Shown here: in pieces, positions 19,376-29,345 of the stretch
How the letters are laid out: each line of letters opens with the position of its first letter
Numbering within the stretch: the stretch's first letter is position 1
From: Chara braunii
Lineage: Eukaryota > Streptophyta > Charophyceae > Charales > Characeae
Assembly: GCA_003427395.1 (NCBI GenBank)
Contig: BFEA01000374.1
Coordinates: 254,803-287,278 of the forward strand
Length of the DNA stretch: 32,476 nucleotides
Direction: 5' to 3'
Program-made: the position numbers and the translations under genes
Notes under the pieces: model-generated
The model's input: the letters and a program-made list of their open reading frames with translations, nothing else
Database searches by the model: none
What the model was told of the DNA's origin: nothing

Positions 19376-20123
19376 TCTCGTTTCTCCCTACTCTCTCCCA
19401 TTTTACTTAGTCATATCTTTTGCCGACACACTTCGACCCCATGGAGCAACGAAATGCTGCCGAAATTTTTGAAAAATCCAACACTTAGTTTCTCTCCTCT
19501 CCACCTCCTCGTTTATTTATTTCTTTACTTATTTTTTATTTCCTTTTTTTTTTTTTTAATTTATAATTTGTGGCATTTTGAACCTTAGTGTGCTTATCTT
19601 GGTCTCTCCTTCCTCTGGGCACATTTTTTACCCCATGGGGGGTAGGGAAATGCTGCCGAAAATTCCAAAAAAATAAATATTTTTTCTCTCTTCACATTTT
19701 ATTTATTTATTTATGTATTTTTATTATTATATTTTTTGTTCTTTTATCCCGAAATTTCATCATTTATTTATTTATTTTTTTCCCTTCCCTCCACGACGGT
19801 TATTTTCTCTTCTTGATGAGGTCGCTGCTAGCCTACCCTAACCACCAAAACTCCGGTTAGGGTTTTCTTAAGGGTTTTTTAGGGCTTAGGGTTCTCCTAA
19901 CCCCCCTTCTCTCCCGCCTCCTCTTGTCGGGCACCTTGGACCCGAAAGGCTCGTCTCCCTTCGACCAGATTCGCACCACCATCTCACGCGCGACCACTGG
20001 TCACGGACTGAGCCGACTCACGATTACCCACTCCGCTCCCGCGGTCCCCTCCCTCTCACCGGTGGTCCCCTATCCCCACACCATAACTCATCTCCTTCCC
20101 CACCTCTTTCTCCACCTCCTGCC

Positions 20124-20729
20124 ATGTCTACCACCATGAGTCCACTACCCACTGACGGGGCTAAAGCTGAGGAGATCGTCGCGGCCCCCTCCATCTCTCA
20201 GGCGCCCACCCAACCGACGGTCCAGGGTCAACACTTTGTAGACCCCATGGACCTTTGCGTTGTTCTTGCGTCCCTCGCACCTTTCGAAGCGCGACTCGAT
20301 GCGCTTACACCCTTGGAGAGGCAAGTAGATGTGCTCGCCCTTGAAGTTCACCGCCTCAAGGGTTCTCCTCATCGCTCTCCTCACCACTCTCAGACTCCAT
20401 ACCCTACCGACTCAGAGTCAGACTCTCCACGAGTCCAGAGACGGAGACGTGGTGGTTCGTCCTCCTCCGCGGGCTAGGGCCAGCACTCCCCCTTCGTAGT
20501 GGTGAGTGTTGTTGCCGCTCATACCATACCGTCTGTTGCGGTGTCGAGTGCATCGGTCCGGCACCGCACGAGGCAGCGCGGGACCCTCCCGGCCGCGTCA
20601 CGCAGGAGTTGGTCTGTTCCTTCGTCACGAATATACATGGAGCTTCTGCAAGCCGCTCCGGTCGAGTGCGCCAGCCATACCTCTCGCGAGCCCCAGCGAC
20701 AGGATAGGGCCTACGCGAGGCACGACTAA
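20124..20729 (+). pseudogene. Gag-like hypothetical ORF of element D, one in-frame stop
   Basis: A 117-codon ORF from ATG at 20124 has a Pro/Ser/Thr/Gln-rich start, a short hydrophobic-charged helix-like middle (ALTPLERQVDVLALEVHRL) and an Arg-rich end (RVQRRRRGG). After TAG at 20475-20477 the same frame stays open to 20729. Its place after an LTR, PBS and leader makes a degenerate gag N-terminus the best guess. No zinc knuckle, protease or RT follows. I do not recognise the protein; it may be a chance ORF. A weaker upstream ATG is not supported. Confidence 0.35.
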
Positions 20730-21281
20730 CCTCCACCTTACGGGAGTTGTCACCTCCCTTCGGTGGGCGTATCCCCGCCGAGGTACCAGTCCACAGTACG
20801 AAAGTTAATCAGTTGCAATCGCAGAGGTGGACCAGCTGAGGCGTTTTTTCGTTCGCTGTAGCATAGGGGGTACGAGCGATAATACGCCTTTATTGAACCC
20901 GCACGCGAACCGACATCTTGGGGGGCTGAAGTCCCAAGCGCGACCCGTCGTCGGTCGACTAGGACGCATCCCACACACCATGCGCACACCACCATAAAGA
21001 ACATAAAATTTGATAAAAATTAAAAACACACTCACATATACATACACGAAACGACACGAACAAGCAACGCGACCACGCTCCTAGTCCCTCGGTAGCCGCC
21101 CCATAACTTTCCGATGCGAAAATCACATAGGCGTTGCGCGTGAGACTTAGTATAAAATCTCGCGGACGCAGGACTAACTCATATCGACTCGCAATGCAAG
21201 CATACGCAAGCAGTCGCAATGATGGCATACTATGTAGCGCCCGTAATCAAGCGGTCCCTCGTGGATCCGAGTATCGCTTAC
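20730..21281. other. Unassigned DNA, no gene seen
   Basis: GC-rich, then A/C-rich from 21000 to 21060 (AAAACACACTCACATATACATAC). No domain or repeat family recognised. ORFs on the minus strand are short and without motifs. Confidence 0.4.
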
Positions 21282-21495
21282 GACACTCAAGTGTCAGACT
21301 CGAAGTGTTGTGAGGGCCTACTCCCTCACGATATTGCACAGCTGAAGGAATAGTCGTGCGGCCACCGCGAGACCTTCGACCTTTGGCCTGAGTGTCTCGG
21401 CAAGCAAGGCAAGTAGGCTCTGCACGATGGGTAATCCCTTCCATGCAGAGTCTAGGGCCTGGGATCTCCTGGACAAGGACCTCGAATCCAGGCCC
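21282..21495. repeat. Cluster of four hairpins
   Basis: GACACT 21282-21287 with AGTGTC 21290-21295; GTGAGGG 21310-21316 with CCCTCAC 21323-21329; CTCTGCA 21418-21424 with TGCAGAG 21444-21450; GGGCCTGG 21455-21462 with CCAGGCCC 21488-21495. All four stems are perfect, and their sequences are unrelated to each other. The density is much higher than expected in ordinary DNA. Confidence 0.75.
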
Positions 21496-21634
21496 AGGAC
21501 CAACGTCCGACTAAGAATTCTTCAAGAAACATACAAACAAATAGAGGGGTTTTCCTTCTTTTTTCAATCTCAACCCCTAATTAAATCCTTGGTACGCGGG
21601 CCTCTCAGGTCACGCGAACATCCAGCATAGGTAC

Positions 21635-21654
21635 ATATATATATATATATATAT
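21635..21654. repeat. (AT)10 microsatellite
   Basis: Twenty bases of AT alternation. A similar (TA)12 tract lies on the other side of the gap. Confidence 0.95.
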
Positions 21655-21892
21655 CGTCACAAACAGAACTGCCCGATAAACCGTAGGCAGAGAGAGAGAA
21701 GAGGACAACAAACGAGGGGCTGTGATAAACTGTTTCGTCGGAGATTCACCGACTCATCAGGAGGCTGAACCCTAACAGTCTGCAGAATCCCCTCACTGAT
21801 TACACTGTAAATGATAATCTACCTTAACCAAAATCAAAGTAGACTATCACTCACCCACACCAGATGGAAAACTCTACAGACTGTCGGTTTAC

Positions 21893-22286
21893 NNNNNNNN
21901 NNNNNNNNNNNNNNNNNNNNNNNNNNNNNNNNNNNNNNNNNNNNNNNNNNNNNNNNNNNNNNNNNNNNNNNNNNNNNNNNNNNNNNNNNNNNNNNNNNNN
22001 NNNNNNNNNNNNNNNNNNNNNNNNNNNNNNNNNNNNNNNNNNNNNNNNNNNNNNNNNNNNNNNNNNNNNNNNNNNNNNNNNNNNNNNNNNNNNNNNNNNN
22101 NNNNNNNNNNNNNNNNNNNNNNNNNNNNNNNNNNNNNNNNNNNNNNNNNNNNNNNNNNNNNNNNNNNNNNNNNNNNNNNNNNNNNNNNNNNNNNNNNNNN
22201 NNNNNNNNNNNNNNNNNNNNNNNNNNNNNNNNNNNNNNNNNNNNNNNNNNNNNNNNNNNNNNNNNNNNNNNNNNNNNNNNNNNNNN
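21893..22286. other. Assembly gap (394 N)
   Basis: Unknown bases. The 29 bp just before the gap (21864-21892) and just after it (22287-22315) are the same sequence with one difference, starting ATGGAAAACTCTACAGACTG. ORFs drawn through the gap are meaningless. Confidence 0.99.
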
Positions 22287-22315
22287 ATGGAAAACTCTAC
22301 AGACTGTCGGTTCAC

Positions 22316-23090
22316 ACCCCATCACAAGCCAGCAAAACATCCATGAAACAAAGAAAGGTCTGTCACAACCAAAAAATACATTCCAGACACGCCGCTGTAT
22401 ATATATATATATATATATATAAAGGAATAAGTATGTGATGATCACTTCTCACAATCACAGTGAGACTCCTCACCGCCATATAGATATGTGTGATCGTAGG
22501 CAGTCCAATCCAAAATCCGAACCATAGAACATATCTGCAATCACATCAAAGAGTCAAGCAAGAGTCCACGCACTACACGGAGTCAACTCCAACCAATCTC
22601 TATACTCATACCCCTCGCTTTAGCCATGCAAGCCCCAGCCTCTGTCCAACCAACCATAATTAAATACTAAGTTCTTTGTTAAATGACCATTCAATAAAAG
22701 TCTGGGTGAAACCTTAATAAAACAATAAAATCACCAGGGCTAAAGCCTTTTAGGTTGAGTATTGAGGATGAATTGGAGCTAAGTCGTAAACCGACGAATC
22801 AACAACCGACCTGTTATCAGCGATAACAGAAGATGATCCTTGTAGGATCAAACTGAATCTAGCCTAAGTCCTGAATCAATCGACCAAGAGGACCTGTAAC
22901 ACAAGATAGGTCAATTCCCAAGCTAAATCTATACGTTCATGGAGAATAATTCCCTTATCATAATCTGACTCAAACCATCCTAATTAACTAAGTCTAAGTC
23001 TATCTCTAAGCAACTATCAAAAGAAAGGTAGACCCTGGCAAAATCTCCTCTATACAGAGTATACAGAGTGGATTTTCCAGAATTGTCACC
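22316..23090. other. Unassigned DNA with (TA)12 and small hairpins
   Basis: (TA)12 at 22398-22421. Two adjacent perfect hairpins: CTGTTATC 22812-22819 with GATAACAG 22823-22830, and GATCC 22836-22840 with GGATC 22846-22850. No coding signature. Confidence 0.5.
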
Positions 23091-23123
23091 TGTCAAAATA
23101 TAATCTAACTCCTCTGAACTAAG

Positions 23124-23910
23124 AAAATTTCGGCACCACTTCCCGTAGGAGAAGTGCCCTTTCAGAATTTATATCAGCCTAAATGTGAAGGAAAAAATAA
23201 TCTTCAACCGTCTAAAGTTAAATTTTGTCTAACTCCCTAAGTTAACAAAAATTTGGGCAGCACTCTCGTTAGAAAGGGAGACTTCCCAAATTTATGCTAA
23301 GTCAGATATGAACTCAGGAAACAAGACCAGAGTTCAGCTAAGACAAAATCTAACTAACTCTTTAGATTCGTAGAAATTTCGACAGCGCTTTCAATAGAGA
23401 AAGTGTTATTCCAAATTTATACAAAGTTAAATTCAGAATCTAAAATGACTTTGACTTTTCAAGGTCTAATTTTGTCTAACTCCCTGAATTAGCAAAAATT
23501 TGGGCAGCACTCCCTTTAGAAAGGGAGACTTCCCAGATTTATACTAATTCAGATATGAACTCAGGAAACAAGACCTGAGTTCAACTAAGACAAAATCTAA
23601 CTAACTCTTTAGATTTGTAGAAATTTCGGCAGCGCTTCCCGTAGAGAAAGTTCTATTCCAAAATTTATACAAAGCTAAATTCAGAATCTAAAATGACTTC
23701 GACTTTTCAAGGTCTAATTTTGTCTAACTCACTAAATTAGCAAAAATTTGGGCAGCACGCCCTTTAGAAAGGGAGGTGTTCCAGATTTTAACTAAGCCAA
23801 AGAGTCAGAAAAGTAGGACCCTGAAAAAGATAAAATCTGACCAACTCCTTGGTTTTGTATAAATTTCGGCAACGCTTCCCGTAGGGAAAGTGGCTTACCA
23901 AGATTTATAC
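23124..23910. repeat. Dimeric tandem array, about 247-bp period, nested hairpins
   Basis: AATTTTGTCTAACTC starts at 23221, 23468 and 23716, giving periods of 247 and 248 bp. Each period holds two diverged monomers of about 124 bp: one with AAATTTCGGCAGCGCTTCC (type 1), one with AAAATTTGGGCAGCACTCC (type 2). Each monomer folds: in type 2, AAATTTGGG 23249-23257 pairs with CCCAAATTT 23285-23293 around an inner stem. At 23510-23527 the inner stem is perfect (CTCCCTTT with AAAGGGAG). In the first type 1 unit, CACTTC 23137-23142 pairs with GAAGTG 23151-23156. No ORF. Likely noncoding part of an LTR element or a satellite-like expansion. Confidence 0.85.
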
Positions 23911-24206
23911 AAGACCAAGTACAAATAAAAAATCCGAGAAAATGCAGAAATTGACTTAAGTAAAAAAAAACTTAGCTCAGAAAATGCAGGAATTGAAACT
24001 AACTCTATGGCTCTAGCACGCGATGAGCAACTAAAGCAACTACTTATCAAACTGAAACTCAGGCTAAGTAGTAGCCTTACTCAGTCACATGCAGACCAAA
24101 CCACAAAGGTAAGTACTCTCACAATCCCCAAAGTCAAATTTATCAAACAATAGTTCATAGCCTTTCAATGATTTATCCCTTTATACCCAGCTTACATAGG
24201 GCATAA

Positions 24207-24927
24207 AGCTAGACGACCCAAACTTATGGATCATGTCTAGCTCAACCATGGAGTATACACAAACACAGGGCACAACAACTTTTCTCTTCTTTGAGCATAT
24301 GACTAGGCCACCCTAGTCGCCCTAAACTGTTTAAATATCCCAACTTTATATACTTCTTTGCACTTAGTCTTTTGAGGTAGCATATAACTGAACCGATCAT
24401 CTTCAACTCAAGATTCAGCCTGCCCCTACCCCAATTTTATTCTTAATTAGTACTCTCTTCAGTTGGTGATAAGCTATAGTCAGACCACCCAAACTTATGG
24501 AACCCTGTCTGACTAGCCTGTTCATAAGTAATATAGTAATAAAATATAGCCAAATTATAACCCTCTGGTTCCAGCATGTGCGAGGCGTTGGATCAAGACC
24601 ACCCAAACTTATGGAACATGTCTTGGTCCTCAACCTGGTTCATTTATCTCAAAGCCAAAGCAGGAAGAGGCTGAGCCACCCAAACTTATGGAACATGCTC
24701 AGACCTCCTCGTTCAGAAACTAAAGAAACTAAAGAAAAACAAAGTAAACAAGGCGACCAAGTCACCCAAACTTATGGAACATGCTTGGCCCCTTAAAAGT
24801 CAACCACATTCAGCCCTCACAAGTAAAAGCAACCAAACCACCCAAACTTATGGAACATGTTTGGTTCTCCAGGCAATTCAAAACAAACATAGCACTGGGC
24901 CTTCCCAAACTTATGGAACTGGCCTAG
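24207..24927. repeat. Seven hairpins with constant loop and variable complementary stems
   Basis: The constant loop is CACCCAAACTTATGGAACAT (exact in units 3-6). Stems: AGCTAGAC 24207-24214 / GTCTAGCT 24235-24242; TAGTCAGAC 24477-24485 / GTCTGACTA 24507-24515; GGATCAAGAC 24590-24599 / GTCTTGGTCC 24620-24629 (one G-T); CTGAGC 24671-24676 / GCTCAG 24697-24702; CCAAGT 24757-24762 / GCTTGG 24783-24788 (one G-T); AACCAAAC 24831-24838 / GTTTGGTT 24859-24866; CTGGGCC 24895-24901 / GGCCTAG 24921-24927 (one G-T). Loops are 19-21 nt. Spacing is about 65-115 bp in units 2-7. A further perfect hairpin with a different loop is GACTAGG-CCAC-CCTAGTC at 24301-24318. No coding role seen. Confidence 0.9.
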
Positions 24928-26216
24928 CCTTTGGTTGACCCGGTCAAACACATGCAATACTGCCTTTCTCCCATCCTTCCCCCAGATGCAATCCCACAAT
25001 CTGCTTTTAGTCAAACAATAAAACTGAAACTGGCATTGCACATGCCTTCCTTTACTTAGTCTGGTTTGTGTCCTGAAAGTCAAACTGAAAAGTCAAAGTA
25101 GGGATGTAGACAATATACTCAGTCAAAACATATCAAGGAATATAGATAAAGGTTATAACTGGGTTTATAGAGGGAAAGCAATTATTACCTCTTAGTTCCC
25201 TGCCTCCAGAACTCCACCTGAGTTCCGGCAGAGCTCCCGCAATCGGTGGGCTGACTCCCCACAGAGTCTTGTTGCGGTCCTACGGGTTGCAATCCCGCCT
25301 GCCGCCTTCCTCTCAGAACTGGACTAGACTTAGAGTAAGAAAGAGAGAGAGAGGTTTCAGATGTTCGAGATACGAGAGGGGGACAACTCAACTCTCAGGA
25401 GAGGGCCTTGTTTCCTTCACTCGCCCGAGGGCCCCGCAATGGTGGCCGAAATGCGCAGCAGCTCGGGTAAGCAGAAGTCAAACTGTCGGTTGTTGACTCT
25501 CCGACGATCCTCCCAACCACCGCAACCACCGCAACAACCCCACCCCCTCTCTCAACTCGATTATTCCCCCGAATATAGAATCCACCGGCGTTGCAGGGTT
25601 CACTAGTCCTCCAAACGTCCGGTTTGAACCACGGCCAGACACGTATATACCTCGCGGCTGGACTCGTGCCACTTCGACCGATATGATGAGCAGCGAATGG
25701 GTTAGTAGGTACCCCTGCATTCCACAGTCCGTCTGCAACTGCCTTGCAGAACTTCCATTCAATCGAGTTAAGAAGTTTGCAGGTCGGTCGGGGAACATCC
25801 ACAAACTTGTGTCCGTCTCCTTGTTGTTCCAGTCCAGCTATCAGTTGGGCAACACGCAACTAACAGGTAAAGCTCCAACCACGTAGTTCGCTCCCGTGCC
25901 GCTCTCCTGTTCAACAGTGAACAACTTGCCAGCCAGCATGCAGATATGTTGCTCCAGTTTCTGCTACTCCAGTCGGTAGGAGGGACAACACATCAGCCAA
26001 TAGGTGAGTCTCCACTCTTGCGGCTGCCCTGGCGCCTCTCCTTTCGTTTAATCGAATGAATCTTCCGCTAGAACACGGAAAGATACATTGCCCATAGTAA
26101 CGCTCCTCCTCGCATGCAGCCTACTCTCTATTTAGCTTTCGTCTTACTAACTTAAACCTCTAACTAGCTTTCTAAACGAGTTCGCCATCCCTCATAACCC
26201 CCGATTTACGTCGCCA
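24928..26216. other. Unassigned DNA upstream of element E gag
   Basis: This should contain the leader and 5' LTR of element E, but nothing in it matches the LTR at 31272-32184 and no TGGTATCAGAGC-type PBS is visible, so the 5' end of E is missing or replaced. The largest ORF (154 codons, minus strand, 25395-25859) has a Val/Gly low-complexity stretch and no recognised domain. CAACCACCG-type low complexity lies at 25512-25550. Confidence 0.45.
26055..26089. repeat. Isolated hairpin resembling the 13896-14798 array
   Basis: AATGAATCTTCCG (26055-26067) pairs with CGGAAAGATACATT (26076-26089) with one mismatch and one bulged A. The arm AATGAATCTTCC is identical to the first unit of the array 12 kb away. 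It lies about 130 bp before the gag start of element E. Confidence 0.75.
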
Positions 26217-27572
26217 ATGTCCGGGCCTGGTGCCTGGCCCGTTGTACAACCTCCTCCTTTTGTCCCACCGGTGACTGGGGTATCCCCATATGTAGTCCCA
26301 TCATCGGTTGCGATCGTTTCCCTGGGCATGCCGCTATCATGAGGGATCACAGCAGGATCTAGTTTGCAGGTTCCGGTACAGACAGTGTTCACCCAATCTC
26401 CGTTGCAGGTTGCAGCTACCACGTAGCCTGCTGTCTCGCAGTCTGTACAGCCGCAGGGTACACAGCCCCAACAGCTAGCACAACAACTTGTGTCACAGGG
26501 TCCACAGCCCAGAGTGATGCAGGGACCGGGACAAACACAGTGGGTGACAAAGACGGCCATCGCCGCTCAGAAACCCTTCACAGGGGATAAGAGAGGTGAA
26601 GACCTCGACACGTGGTTCTGGGCAGTGCCTGTCTATGTTAGGTGTACACTTACCTTGCCACATGAAGAAGTGCTTGTGGCTGCCTCCTACCTAGAGGGTA
26701 GTGCAACAAAATGGTTGAGTGGTTTAGTGCAGCCCCAGGGGTATGGTCATGACTTCCGCGCTTGGGCGATCACCCAAAAATTGGATGACTTCCTTAAGCT
26801 GGTGGAGGAAAGGTGGCATGATCCTCAGGAGGCCCAAAGGGCCACTGACGCGATCCTGACACTGCACACGCGACAGTTCAAGTCGGTAAGGGAAGCCACC
26901 GACGTTGTTGAGTGTCTGATCTGTGTCCCAGGTGTGCGCTATGACCCCCAGGTACTACTCACCTCCTACCTGAGATGCTTCTCTTTGCCTCTCAGGAACC
27001 GGTTGGCAGGTGAGGCCAACATCAATCTGCACAACTTTCCTTCGTTTCTCAAGAAGGCCCTAGACCTTGAGGCGAAGATAGGGCATGGACTGGCACCCAC
27101 TACAGACGGAAGGAAGAAGACACTGCCTCCTAACTGGAAGGCGAAGGGGCGCATTATGTTTGTCGATAACGATGGTTCTACCATCGAGTTAGATGACAAC
27201 TTCCAGGAAGGAGTAGGTGCAGAGGCAGGCATCGTAGAAGCTTCAGGGGGTGGAGTAGTCGATGTTGTAACTCAGAAAGGTAAGGCGACCGGTAGACGCC
27301 GTGGAGGTTCCCGGTCTAGAAGTCAAGTTGACCCCAATGCTCCTCCATGGGAGAAAGCGGGTCTCACTGAGGACGTGTGGAGAGACCGGTACACCCGGCA
27401 AGCTTGTATTCGTTGTGACCAATATGGCCATAACCAATTCAAGTGCCGGAACAAGAAGGTAATCGAGAAGATCCCGCCTATGATGGGGCAGGCGTTGGGA
27501 TCCTCCCATCTCGTCGGTAGCAATGTTGCCAGTACTTCAGGCACTGCTCCGGGAAACACGTCGGGCCAGTAG
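26217..27572 (+). pseudogene. Gag polyprotein, element E
   Basis: I place the start at ATG 26217 (MSGPGAWPVVQPPPF) because the frame runs from there into the clear gag domain. It is interrupted by TGA at 26340-26342 and TAG at 26424-26426. The Gln/Pro-rich N-terminus is followed by the capsid-like domain (FTGDKRGEDLDTWF, SYLEGSATKWLSGLV, KKALDLEAKIGHGL). A basic linker leads to one CX2CX4HX4C zinc knuckle, CIRCDQYGHNQFKC, at 27405-27446. It would form the particle and bind element RNA. An internal ATG at 26517 would give a shorter open product starting just before the capsid domain. The end overlaps the pol frame by about 50 bp, as in elements that express pol by frameshifting. Confidence 0.9.
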
Positions 27573-28868
27573 GATAGTAGTTGTTCCTACTAGGGTCGAG
27601 GTGGTGGAGACACCCTCACCATTTCGAGAGATGGCCCAAGCTACTGAGTCCAGCATCGTCCCGCAAACACATTCAGACCCATCGAACCTCTGTTCGATGA
27701 ATGTGTTTGAGTCCTTAGAGGAGCTAGAGGAGGAGTGGTCTAGATTAGACCCGCTAGCTTCTTGGACGACATTAGTCAGAGCCCCGAAGGGTGAGATGTT
27801 CGTCAGCGAGGTTGTCATTGGCGGTTGCAAGGCTGGGGCCTATTATGACACTTGCTCGACAAGGAACTTTATCAGTCGCGCGTGCGTTGAGAGGCTGCGC
27901 TTACAGGGGCAAGTGCAACGCCTGAGTCGACCTGTGGAGTCGACATGTGCCAACAAACAGCGCATGGTAGTCAATGACTACCTCCAAGATGTTGAGTGTA
28001 GTTTCCCGTACGCGGGAGTGGAATTGAGACATTGCGTCTCGTTCCTAGTGAGTGACAAGCTCCCCATGGACATGTTGTTAGGTATGTACTACCTCTCTGT
28101 GGCACAGCCCCAGTTTGATTGGGACCGAAAAGTGGTCAAACACACTTTGTCAGGTGGAGGGACCGCCAAATTGCACAAGTTCAAAGCTAGTAGTCTGATC
28201 GAGTCCCATGGATGCATGTGTGCGGCCGCGTTCTATAATTACTATAATCAAAATCAGAAGGAGGGTATGTATCTAGTTTATATCTCTGCTGCAGGCGAGC
28301 CGGTGAAAATGCCACCGAAGATAGAGGGAGTAGTTGCCAAGTACCCTGATCTATTTGAAGAGCCGACAGGGGTTGTAGAGAGGGAGGTCGTCCACGTGAT
28401 AGAGATTATCCCAGGGTCTAGCATCCCGAAGGGTAGGATCTATCGGATGTTTCCAGGCGAGCTCGATGAGCTTCGCCGACAACTCAAGGAACTCGTAGAG
28501 AAGGGTTGGATCCGGCCGAGCGTCTCTCCTTATGGGTCTCCAGTATTATTTGTACCTAAGAAAAAGGAGGGAACTCTGAGGATGTGCATTGACTATAGGG
28601 GCCTCAATGCCATCACTATTAAGAATAGAGAGCCCCTACCGTGTATCGATGATTTGCTTGATAGAGTGCAAGGGTGTCGGTACTTCAGTAAAATAAATCT
28701 GAAGTTCGGGTACCATCAGATTGCAGTCCGGCCCGAGGATCAACACAAAACCGCATTTCAGACCAGGTACGGTCTGTACAAGTTTGTAGTGATGCCTTTC
28801 GGCCTTTGCAATGCTCCTGGCACCTTTCAGCACGCTATGAATCGGATTTTCCATGACTACTTGGAATA
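27523..28868 (+). pseudogene. Pol part 1: protease and RT fingers-palm, element E
   Basis: A 448-codon ORF in the +1 frame relative to gag. Residues about 85-230 are the retropepsin-like domain; the catalytic site reads [12 protein letters not shown], so the Gly of D-T-G is Cys, which should disable it. After a linker ([18 protein letters not shown]) comes [64 protein letters not shown] and [14 protein letters not shown] one-base insertion at about 28866 produces TAA at 28867-28869, just before the YLDD segment. The first codons are gag overlap, so the true pol start is not an ATG but probably a frameshift product. Confidence 0.92.
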
Positions 28869-29345
28869 AGTTTGTCACCGTGTACCTCGATGACATACTT
28901 ATTCTTAGTAAGACTGTCGAGGAGCACGTTGCACACTGGGACAAAGTCCTTAGTCTCCTGCGACAGCACATGTTCAAGATCAACGGTGAGAAGAGCGAGT
29001 TTGGCCGCACCCGTGTCTTGTGCTTGGGTCATGAGATTTCCGCGGAAGGGTTGAAGCCCGATGACGCGAAGGTGGCCAGTATTCGTGACTGGCCGCGTCC
29101 TCAGTCTGTGACTGAGATGAGATCATTCTTAGGGATGACCGGCTACTATCGCAACTTCGTGGAAAACTATAGCATAGTTGCCGCCCCTTTGACTGATCTG
29201 ACCCGCCTTGACATCCCATGGGAGTGGAATGAGAGATGCGAGGCTGCTTTCAGACATCTGAAGCATGCATTGACGCATTACGAAGTCTTGAAACTTTTTG
29301 ATCCTGACAAGCCATTTATAGTGACTACGGATGCTAGCCAAATGG
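28869..29345 (+). pseudogene. Pol part 2: RT palm YLDD and connection, element E
   Basis: The next frame opens with [16 protein letters not shown], the catalytic YLDD of RT, then LGHEISAEGLKPDDAK, MRSFLGMTGYYRNF and APLTDLTRLD (thumb and connection). It ends at the start of RNase H, FIVTTDASQ, where a single-base deletion near 29340 creates TAG at 29348-29350. The catalytic Asp pair is intact. Confidence 0.92.

Larger units (their letters stand above)
17318..20123 (+). other. Long leader of element D, no gene
   Basis: About 2.8 kb between PBS and the first plausible ORF. It is AT-rich at first, with hairpins: TTTTGGAG 17717-17724 with CTCCAAAA 17762-17769 enclosing GCAATC/GATTGC, and GCGCTCG 17776-17782 with CGAGCGC 17792-17798. 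Then come a tandem duplication, a pyrimidine tract, an inverted repeat and short tandem repeats, each listed separately. Leaders this long occur in some plant gypsy and non-autonomous LTR elements. A nested insertion inside it cannot be excluded. Confidence 0.5.

Noticed and set aside
21811-22445. ORFs of about 200 codons
   Set aside because: They are mostly unknown residues from the N gap.
24207-24927. CRISPR-like array
   Set aside because: Clearly eukaryotic context; the constant part is a hairpin loop, spacing is irregular, and the variable parts are paired arms, not spacers.
25395-25859. 154-codon minus-strand ORF
   Set aside because: No domain recognised, a Val/Gly low-complexity segment, and no supporting signal; left as unassigned.
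26192-26560. Cys/Gly-rich 122-codon minus-strand ORF
   Set aside because: It is the antisense of the Gln/Pro-rich gag N-terminus of element E.
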